Assembly (NCBI GenBank): GCA_016744275.1
Contig: JADGEP010000073.1
Span: 6,260-12,722 of the forward strand
Length of the DNA stretch: 6,463 bases
From: Candidatus Krumholzibacteriia bacterium
GTDB taxonomy: Bacteria; Krumholzibacteriota; Krumholzibacteriia; LZORAL124-64-63
Reading direction: 5' to 3'
Shown here: positions 1-4,239 of the stretch, piece after piece
How positions within the stretch are numbered: the first letter of the stretch is position 1
Layout of the letters: every line of letters starts with the position of its first letter
Notes under the pieces: model-generated
The model's input: the letters and a program-made list of their open reading frames with translations, nothing else
Told to the model about the DNA's origin: nothing
The model's database searches: none
Program-made: the position numbers and the translations under genes

Positions 1-312
1 CGCAACGCCGTCGGTAACATCACGGTACCGGATGATCCCGCTGATCTGGATGGTCTGAATTATCTCGCGGGCCGTTCCCTGGACGATATCAACTGGAAAG
101 CCTACGAAGGAACCCGTCAGGCCCATCTGGATGGCGGCGTGCCGTGCAGCAGTATCGAGATCGACCGGGTGACCCCGGAAGTGGTGGGAGCGCTGCTCTA
201 TATGTTCGAAAAAGCAGTCGCCGTCAGTGGGCGGCTCCTGGGCGTCAATCCCTTCGACCAGCCTGGTGTGGAAACCTATAAAAAAGAGATGTTCCGGCGT
301 CTCGGGAAATAG
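1..312 (+). CDS. pgi: Glucose-6-phosphate isomerase, C-terminal part (5' end outside window)
   Basis: Frame 1 is open from the window edge to a TAG at 310-312, giving the last 103 residues. The enzyme interconverts glucose 6-phosphate and fructose 6-phosphate in the cytoplasm (glycolysis/gluconeogenesis). The sequence shows the C-terminal Pgi signature NPFDQPGVETYK near residues 81-92 of the fragment; by family knowledge its final Lys is the conserved active-site lysine. The preceding LDGLNYLAG and AHLDGGVP stretches and the ending soon after the signature (KKEMFRRLGK) resemble the shorter Bacillus/Thermotoga-type enzymes rather than the longer E. coli form. The start and N-terminal sugar-binding domain are not in the window. 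No gene follows closely, so it is probably last in its transcript. Confidence 0.94.
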   Translation, partial: RNAVGNITVPDDPADLDGLNYLAGRSLDDINWKAYEGTRQAHLDGGVPCSSIEIDRVTPEVVGALLYMFEKAVAVSGRLLGVNPFDQPGVETYKKEMFRRLGK

Positions 313-350
313 CGCCGGCGAAAAAGGAGTGCGAAGGGTGCGGAAACGGG

Positions 351-414
351 CGAGATGAACAGAATCTCGAACAGATCCGCCAATAGCTCCGTCTGTGGCC
401 TTCTTGGCGGGATC
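351..414 (+). other. Two hairpins downstream of pgi, possible weak transcription end
   Basis: CGAGAT (351-356) pairs with ATCTCG (364-369) around a 7-nt loop. Just after it, 374-383 pairs with 404-414 (GATCCGCCAA against TTGGCGGGATC, one bulge) around a 20-nt loop. Neither is followed by a clear run of T, so an intrinsic terminator is not proven. They lie between the pgi stop and the candidate lipoprotein promoter, where pgi transcription would be expected to end. Confidence 0.3.
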
Positions 415-417
415 TAT

Positions 418-446
418 TTGCGACAACACCACTCGCGTTATATTTT
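418..446 (+). promoter_or_regulatory. Candidate housekeeping-type promoter for the lipoprotein gene
   Basis: TTGCGA at 418-423 and TATTTT at 441-446 are separated by exactly 17 bp, a good spacing for a sigma-70 type promoter. Transcription would start near 453 and leave a leader of about 125 nt before the GTG at 579, containing the repeat cluster at 531-565. The inference rests on hexamers and spacing only. Confidence 0.4.
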
Positions 447-530
447 TCACAGGTTATTTGAGCACTTCCGGACGGGAATTCCGATCCGGTGGCGGGCCCC
501 TGAACAAGGCCCCGCATTCCATAGCCCTTG

Positions 531-565
531 ATGTTCCGAAATGTTCTGAACATGTTCTGAAGAAC
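531..565 (+). repeat. Phased short repeats with nested GTTC/GAAC dyads before the lipoprotein start
   Basis: ATGTTCCGAA (531-540), ATGTTCTGAA (541-550) and ATGTTCTGAA (552-561) follow one another at 10-11 bp, one helical turn. Within them are nested inverted repeats: GTTC-T-GAAC (543-551), GAAC-AT-GTTC (548-557) and GTTC-N4-GAAC (554-565). The block ends directly at the ribosome binding site AGAGGAG. This could be a DNA operator or a leader-RNA structure controlling translation. The repeats are plain in the sequence; the function is inferred. Confidence 0.55.
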
Positions 566-578
566 AGAGGAGAGCCCC

Positions 579-1391
579 GTGAAAAAGACAACTCTGAGCA
601 CCGCCCTGATGCTGTTGGCGCTGCTGGTCGTCGTATCGGCCTGTGGCGAAAAAGCCACCACGACCACCAACGAAAACCTGGCGGCCGCCAATACAGAAGC
701 GGCTCCTGCAGCTGCCTCGGCCACCGCTGGTGACAACGCCTGGACGGGCGAAATCAAAGAGACCATGGACGCGGGTGGCTACACCTACGTGTTGGTCGAT
801 ACGGGCAGCGAAAAAATCTGGGCCGCCGCGACCGTGACCAAGGTGGCTGTCGGACAGCGCGTCACTGTGCCCAAGGGCATGATGATGAAAAACTTCCCCA
901 GCAAGACTCTCGACCGCACCTTCGACGAAATCTATTTCGTGGGCGGCATCTATCCTGAAGGCGAACTGCCGAAGGCCAGTGGCGGTGGGATGGGCGGCAT
1001 GCCCAAGGCTTCGAATCCCGCCAGTGGCGGCATGGGTGGGATGGGCGGCGGCGCCAATGCCAACAATACCGTGGCCGATGCCAACGTGGAAAGCGTGGCC
1101 AAGGTGCCCCACGGTTACACCGTTGCCGAAGTGTTTGCCAAGAGCGCATCGCTCAACGGCAAAGTGATCAAGGTGCGCGGACGCGTCGTCAAATTCACCG
1201 CCAACATCATGGGCGTCAACTGGGTGCACATCCAGGACGGCACCGAAGGCGACCTGACCATCACCACCGGCGCTGTCGTGGCCACTGGTGATCTGGTCGT
1301 CGTCGAAGGCCCGCTGTCGGCCAACAAAGACTTCGGCGCCGGCTACAAGTACGACGCGATCATTGAGAAGGCGACCATTACCGTCGAGTAG
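579..1391 (+). CDS. Exported lipoprotein with two OB-fold-like domains joined by a Gly/Met-rich linker
   Basis: The 270-residue protein starts at GTG 579, six or so bases behind AGAGGAG. Residues 1-21 form a lipoprotein signal peptide ending in the lipobox VSAC, with Cys22 as lipidation site and Gly23 after it, so outer-membrane sorting is plausible. A low-complexity Thr/Ala tether (24-50) leads to domain 1 (about 54-124: WTGEIKETMDAGGYTYVLVD, then IWAAA, VGQRVTVPKG, MKNFPSKTLDRTFDEIYFV), which resembles small periplasmic proteins of the NrfJ/OB-fold-like type. A linker (about 134-158) is almost all Gly, Met, Ser and Pro. Domain 2 (about 178-270: GKVIKVRGRVVKF, NWVHIQDGT, GDLVVVEGPL) looks like a nucleic-acid-binding-type OB fold found in many periplasmic proteins. 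The ligand is unknown. It appears monocistronic and is followed 11 nt after its stop by the long hairpin element at 1403-1498. The export and fold assignments are good; function is not known. Confidence 0.85.
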   Translation: MKKTTLSTALMLLALLVVVSACGEKATTTTNENLAAANTEAAPAAASATAGDNAWTGEIKETMDAGGYTYVLVDTGSEKIWAAATVTKVAVGQRVTVPKGMMMKNFPSKTLDRTFDEIYFVGGIYPEGELPKASGGGMGGMPKASNPASGGMGGMGGGANANNTVADANVESVAKVPHGYTVAEVFAKSASLNGKVIKVRGRVVKFTANIMGVNWVHIQDGTEGDLTITTGAVVATGDLVVVEGPLSANKDFGAGYKYDAIIEKATITVE

Positions 1392-1402
1392 GCGCTTCTG
1401 CC

Positions 1403-1498
1403 TGCATACCCATAAAGAGAGTGCCGTGGGAGGTCCTCGCCTACGCCCTTACGGGCGTGGCTGCGGATTTCCCACGGCACTCTCTTTATGGGTATGCA
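1403..1498 (+). repeat. Long perfect hairpin element 1 with conserved core (sense to the lipoprotein gene)
   Basis: Bases 1403-1431 are a perfect reverse complement of 1470-1498 (29 bp). Inside lie GTCCTCGCCT (1433-1442), a small stem ACGCCC/GGGCGT (1443-1448 with 1453-1458, loop TTAC) and GGCTGCGGATT (1459-1469). The two flanking strings can themselves partly pair (TCC/GGA, GCC/GGC). The same two strings occur on the other strand in the hairpin at 1542-1650, whose stem sequence is unrelated. It begins 11 nt after the lipoprotein stop. The stem is GC-rich next to the core and its 3' arm then runs TCTCTTTAT, so it may terminate transcription, but no classical T run follows the complete stem. 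No coding potential is seen. The structure is certain; its role is inferred. Confidence 0.9.
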
Positions 1499-1518
1499 CC
1501 CACGCCCACCATAGCTGC

Positions 1519-1528
1519 CTGACGTCAG
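1519..1528. repeat. 10-bp palindrome midway between the two long hairpins
   Basis: CTGACGTCAG is a perfect palindrome lying near the centre of the 43-bp spacer between the two hairpins. It sits inside a weaker dyad made by CCACC (about 1506-1510) and GTGGTG on the right. It could be a protein site or a remnant of another palindromic unit; ten bases may also arise by chance. Confidence 0.35.
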
Positions 1529-1541
1529 TAGTGGTGTGGTG

Positions 1542-1650
1542 TTCCCCTCCCTCTTCCTAAACAAGAACGCCGGCGTAATCCGCAGCCGTGCCCCCACGGG
1601 GCACAGGCGAGGACTTCGCCGGCGTTCTTGTTTAGGAAGAGGGAGGGGAA
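1542..1650 (-). repeat. Long perfect hairpin element 2 with conserved core (sense to the peroxiredoxin gene)
   Basis: Bases 1542-1575 are a perfect reverse complement of 1617-1650 (34 bp). Read on the minus strand the core is GTCCTCGCCT (1614-1605), a small stem GTGCCCC/GGGGCAC (1604-1598 with 1594-1588, 3-nt loop) and GGCTGCGGATT (1587-1577), identical in the two flanking strings to the element at 1403-1498. The arms share no evident sequence with that element. It begins 10 nt after the peroxiredoxin stop. On the minus strand the core-proximal stem CGCCGGCG is followed by TTCTTGTTTA, a terminator-like GC stem plus U-rich tail embedded in a longer duplex. No open reading frame of interest lies here. 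Confidence 0.9.
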
Positions 1651-1660
1651 GGCCCCAGCC

Positions 1661-2278
1661 CTACTTGTGGTCTGAGAGGTACTTCGCCACACCCTCAGCC
1701 GTCGGCTTCATGGCGTCGTCACCCTTGGTCCAGTTTGCGGGGCAAACTTCGCCGTGCTCTTCGAGGTGCTGCAGGGCATCAACGGTGCGCAGGGCTTCAT
1801 CGATGTTGCGGCCCAGGCCCAGGTTGTTGACGACTGCGGACTGCACGATGCCGTCCTTGTCGATGAGGAAGGTGCCGCGCAGGGCCATGCCGCCATCCAG
1901 CAGCACGCCGTAGTCCTGGCTGATGGTCTTCTGGAAGTCGGCTACCAGCGGGAACTGAACGTTGCCGATGCCGCCGTTGTTGACGTCGGTGTTCTTCCAG
2001 GCCAAGTGGCTGAAGTGGCTGTCAGTGCTGACACCGATGACTTCGACGCCGCGGCTCTTGAACTCTTCGAGCTGCTTGTCGAAGGCGATGATTTCGGACG
2101 GGCACACGAAGGTGAAGTCCAGGGGGTAGAAGAACAGCACCACGTACTTGCCGCGGTAGTCGGCCAGGCTGAAGTCGTTCTTGAAAGAGTTGTCCGGCAT
2201 CACGGCGGTGGCAGTGAATTCGGGGGCCTCGGTGGAAACCATAGGCACGGGGATGAAGTCGAAGTCCATGTTGTCCAT
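1661..2278 (-). CDS. Typical 2-Cys peroxiredoxin (AhpC/Prx1 family)
   Basis: The 205-residue cytoplasmic protein reduces hydrogen peroxide and organic hydroperoxides. The active-site motif YPLDFTFVCPSE holds the peroxidatic Cys59, with Pro52 and Thr56 of the PxxxTxxC signature. The resolving Cys179 lies in HGEVCPANW, which marks a typical dimeric 2-Cys enzyme, and Arg134 is in the conserved LRGTF stretch. It looks closer to the Prx1/tryparedoxin-peroxidase branch (SHFSHLAW, ending KPTAEGVAKYLSDHK) than to E. coli AhpC. A GGIG motif (102-105) is present, but the C-terminal YF of over-oxidation-sensitive enzymes is not (YL instead). An ATG at 2347 would add 23 residues, but AAGGAG at 2288-2293 points to the ATG at 2278. 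No AhpF is nearby, so the electron donor, perhaps thioredoxin, lies elsewhere. It follows perR on the same strand after 117 bp, which suggests PerR control. Confidence 0.95.
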   Translation of the reverse strand: MDNMDFDFIPVPMVSTEAPEFTATAVMPDNSFKNDFSLADYRGKYVVLFFYPLDFTFVCPSEIIAFDKQLEEFKSRGVEVIGVSTDSHFSHLAWKNTDVNNGGIGNVQFPLVADFQKTISQDYGVLLDGGMALRGTFLIDKDGIVQSAVVNNLGLGRNIDEALRTVDALQHLEEHGEVCPANWTKGDDAMKPTAEGVAKYLSDHK

Positions 2279-2287
2279 TGAATCGTT

Positions 2288-2293
2288 CTCCTT
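2288..2293 (-). promoter_or_regulatory. Ribosome binding site fixing the peroxiredoxin start
   Basis: AAGGAG on the minus strand is separated by 9 nt from the ATG at 2278-2276. This favours that start over the in-frame ATG at 2347, whose extra residues (rich in Cys, His and Gly) do not look like peroxiredoxin sequence. Confidence 0.8.
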
Positions 2294-2373
2294 GTAAAAG
2301 GATGGTCGTGAAAGGCACAAGCCAGCATGGCCTGCATTGCAAAACATCGTCGAAAATTTTGATGGGGTCGCGG

Positions 2374-2398
2374 TGAGTCTCTACTGGATGAGTCTCTA
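2374..2398 (-). repeat. Short direct duplication at the 3' end of perR
   Basis: TGAGTCTCTA occurs at 2374-2383 and again at 2389-2398, a 15-bp period. The second copy contains the perR stop codon, so the stop plus following bases appears duplicated downstream. The rest of the gap between perR and the peroxiredoxin (2279-2373) holds an AAAATTTT core near 2354-2361, but I see no convincing promoter or PerR box. Confidence 0.4.
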
Positions 2399-2815
2399 TT
2401 GGGCCGCCTGTGTTTGACAGTCCGGGCAGATTCCGAAATATTCGAGGCGGTGCCCTTCGATGCGGAATCCGGCCAGCTCGGTGGGTTGGGCCGGCGTGCC
2501 GCCGGGTCCCAGGTCGTATACATCCTGGATATGCCCGCATCCGGAACAACGCACATGGTAGTGATCGCTGGTATCCCCGTCGAAACGGGTCTCGACACCG
2601 GAAAATTCAAGCTTGCGGATCATACCGTCCTCGTGCAGAACCTCGAGGTTGCGGTACACTGTGCCCAGGCTGACCCGGGGCATCCGTTGCCTGACCATGT
2701 CGTAAAGCTCGGCTGCAGTGGGATGGGTCTTCACTGCGCACAACTCTTCGAGGATGATCTTTCGCTGCGGCGTATTGCGCCGAAGCTTGATTTCCGCAGG
2801 TTGGGACTCAGACAT
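2396..2815 (-). CDS. perR: Peroxide-sensing Fur-family repressor PerR
   Basis: This 139-residue dimeric DNA-binding regulator has an N-terminal winged helix (about 10-80; TPQRKIILEEL, HPTAAELYDMV, VSLGTVYRNLEVL) and a C-terminal metal/dimer domain (85-139). Two CxxC pairs, Cys90/93 and Cys130/133, form the structural zinc site. The regulatory metal ligands match Bacillus subtilis PerR (His37, Asp85, His91, His93, Asp104) at a constant offset of six: His31, Asp79, His85, His87, Asp98. The Asp at position 79 (RFDGD), where Fur usually has Glu, supports PerR over Fur or Zur. In that family, iron-dependent oxidation of two of these His residues releases DNA. The start is ATG 2815, with AAGGAA five bases upstream. 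It precedes the peroxiredoxin gene, its likely target, and diverges from the sigma-factor gene. Confidence 0.92.
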   Translation of the reverse strand: MSESQPAEIKLRRNTPQRKIILEELCAVKTHPTAAELYDMVRQRMPRVSLGTVYRNLEVLHEDGMIRKLEFSGVETRFDGDTSDHYHVRCSGCGHIQDVYDLGPGGTPAQPTELAGFRIEGHRLEYFGICPDCQTQAAQ

Positions 2816-2891
2816 GTCACTTCCTTGCCCAGGGCCGGGGGGCCTCTGCAGGCGGGGTCAAAAACTCGGGCTCCGCGCGCCGCGCTGGCCT

Positions 2892-2920
2892 TAACTAATA
2901 GGAACGATTCCGAAAGTCAA
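2892..2920 (-). promoter_or_regulatory. Candidate perR promoter with a dyad in the spacer
   Basis: On the minus strand TTGACT (2920-2915) is followed after 17 bp by TAGTTA (2897-2892), a good -35 with a weak -10. The spacer contains GGAA-CGA-TTCC (2901-2911), an inverted repeat that could be an operator. It does not resemble the AT-rich PerR box of Bacillus. The leader from here to the perR start would be about 70 nt. Confidence 0.35.
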
Positions 2921-2956
2921 CTGAGAAAAGAACCATCGAGTATTCCTGAGAGGCGT

Positions 2957-2985
2957 TTAAACCTCCTCTACCCGATGAACGTCTT
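2957..2985 (+). promoter_or_regulatory. Candidate ECF-type promoter for the sigma/anti-sigma operon
   Basis: TTAAAC (2957-2962) and CGTCTT (2980-2985) are 17 bp apart. The AAC in the -35 and CGTC in the -10 follow the common ECF sigma promoter pattern, and the spacing matches that of SigW-type promoters. Transcription would begin about 40 nt ahead of the ATG at 3034. If real it implies autoregulation, which is common for ECF factors. TTAATTAA at 2984-2991 overlaps the -10. Confidence 0.4.
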
Positions 2986-3033
2986 AATTAACAAGCAATC
3001 GACCATTCACGCCATTCGTTGCTATGAGGAAAC

Positions 3034-3693
3034 ATGACTGGGAACCGCCAAAAAGAGATCGCTAAGCAAGATCCTACGGATTTTGAAGATGTGCGGTTGC
3101 GTTTGGCCAGGGATCTCGATTGGGCCGAAAAGGCCGCGGCAGGCGACAGGGTGGCTTTTGAGGAAATGTATCGGTGCTACCAGAACCGTGTGTACGGCTT
3201 ATCGTTGCGGCTGACTGGAGATGCGGTGGAGGCCGAACAACTGACCCAGGACACATTTGTGAAGGCCTGGTTTGCCATCGGCGGCTACCGGGGAAGAGGC
3301 CAACTGGGGGGCTGGCTGGGCCGGGTGACGACCAATTTGTGGCGGGATCGCCACCGGTCCCGCACCCGCCGCCGGCAGCTGGCCGCCGACGCTCTGGTGG
3401 ACAAAGGGACTCTGCCGGGCGAGGAGCCGACCGCCAGCTTGTCTGGCGCAGCGCGCAGCCATCCTGATGGAGTGGTTCCCCTGTTGACGGCCGTGGATCT
3501 GGAACGCTGCATCGCGCGGTTGCCGGTTGGCGCGCGTCGGGTCTATGTGCTCTACGAAATTGAAGGATATGCCCATCGCGAAATCGCCGAACTGTTGGGC
3601 GTGGCGGTTGGCACCGTGAAGGCTCAGTTGCACCGATCCCGCAAACTTCTGCGGGTCATGTTGACCGATGGCAAGGAGACAGCCCATGGCTGA
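3034..3693 (+). CDS. ECF-family RNA polymerase sigma factor
   Basis: The 219-residue protein has the two-domain ECF layout. Region 2 (about 40-110) shows AFEEMYRCYQNRVYGLSLRLTG, AEQLTQDTFVKAW and a basic DRHRSRTRRRQ end for core binding and -10 recognition. A variable linker (about 115-152) follows. Region 4 (about 155-210) has LPVGARRVYVLYEIEGYAHREIAELL and GTVKAQLHRSRKLL, a helix-turn-helix for the -35. The usual SFRTWL segment between 2.3 and 2.4 reads QLGGWL here. AGGA sits just before the ATG. It redirects RNA polymerase to a small regulon, probably including its own operon. The stop overlaps the anti-sigma start by 8 bp. The ECF subgroup cannot be fixed by reading. Confidence 0.92.
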   Translation: MTGNRQKEIAKQDPTDFEDVRLRLARDLDWAEKAAAGDRVAFEEMYRCYQNRVYGLSLRLTGDAVEAEQLTQDTFVKAWFAIGGYRGRGQLGGWLGRVTTNLWRDRHRSRTRRRQLAADALVDKGTLPGEEPTASLSGAARSHPDGVVPLLTAVDLERCIARLPVGARRVYVLYEIEGYAHREIAELLGVAVGTVKAQLHRSRKLLRVMLTDGKETAHG

Positions 3694-4162
3694 TGAAAAC
3701 AAACCCCGGCATCCGGATGAGATTGACCGGCAAATACAACGCCTCGCTGGCGAACTGCGCGACCGGGGAACGGCCCCCGAGCGAGATTTGTGGACCGGAA
3801 TCGACCGGGCCATCACGGCGGCTGAACAGCATCAGATCCGCCCACATGCTAGGTGGAGTTGGCCGCGAATGGCCGCCAGTGCGGCAGCGGTTTTGGTCTT
3901 GGTTTTTGCCGGATGGACCAGCGTGCAGCAGCAAATCAGCACCGAGGCGCAGTCGCCTTTGGCCTTGCTCGAGAGCCCGGTGGCTGCTGAGAGCGATGAG
4001 ACCAACGGGCTGGCTGCCATCGATCTGGCCCTCGAAGAATTGAACCTGGCCCTGTCTGACGACCCGGAAAATCGAAGCCTGGGAAATCTGGCCCAGATGC
4101 TTCACCAGTCTCGCGGGCGAATGCTGCGCCAGAACATGGAATTGCGTCTGATGGGCGGCTGA
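3686..4162 (+). CDS. Membrane-anchored anti-sigma factor (zinc-less type)
   Basis: This 158-residue protein has a cytoplasmic N-terminal part (1-60) with APERDLWTGIDRAI, a pattern seen in anti-sigma factors paired with ECF proteins. One transmembrane segment (about 62-78, rich in Ala, Val and Leu) follows, and then an extracytoplasmic tail with EELNLALSDDPENRSLGNLAQML and a helical end (about 105-155). The HxxxCxxC motif of zinc-binding anti-sigma domains is absent and there is no cysteine at all. AAGGAG at 3673-3678, seven bases before ATG 3686, sits inside the sigma gene. The 8-bp overlap suggests translational coupling and near-equal amounts. It should hold the sigma factor at the membrane. 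Assignment rests on topology, the DLWxxI motif and gene order. Confidence 0.85.
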   Translation: MADENKPRHPDEIDRQIQRLAGELRDRGTAPERDLWTGIDRAITAAEQHQIRPHARWSWPRMAASAAAVLVLVFAGWTSVQQQISTEAQSPLALLESPVAAESDETNGLAAIDLALEELNLALSDDPENRSLGNLAQMLHQSRGRMLRQNMELRLMGG

Positions 4163-4239
4163 GCAAAGAGTTTTGAATTGGCGAAAGAAGTGATGTTGGC
4201 GGACACAGCCTGCAAGGGTTGTAAACAGGAGGACGAAGG

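Noticed and set aside
447..1229. A 260-codon open frame on the minus strand opposite the lipoprotein gene, His/Gly-rich
   Set aside because: Its composition is the mirror of the GC-rich lipoprotein codons. It has no family features, while the plus strand shows a lipobox, RBS and two recognisable domains.
1403..1650. Integron attC sites, a CRISPR array, or an insertion sequence
   Set aside because: attC sites conserve the outer ends rather than the centre and have imperfect stems; there are only two units with no spacers; and there is no transposase frame or target-site duplication.
1403..1650. Inverted repeats produced by amplification or assembly error
   Set aside because: Two independent hairpins share one core with compensatory stem changes and sit at matching distances from two stop codons, which an artefact would not produce. 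Read-level checking would still be worthwhile.
1754..2281. A 175-codon plus-strand frame opposite the peroxiredoxin
   Set aside because: The peroxiredoxin frame carries both catalytic cysteines and an RBS; the antisense frame is a by-product of codon bias.
2341..2365. AAAATTTT-centred patch as a PerR box for the peroxiredoxin
   Set aside because: Pairing fails just outside the eight central bases and it does not fit the 15-bp PerR consensus.
2399..3037. A 212-codon plus-strand frame over perR and the divergent promoter region
   Set aside because: It is antisense to a PerR with complete metal ligands, runs through the promoter gap and has no supporting motif.
4160..4162. TGA of the anti-sigma gene as a selenocysteine codon
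   Set aside because: No hairpin resembling a SECIS element directly follows, the family normally ends at this point, and a 26-codon open extension is easily due to chance.
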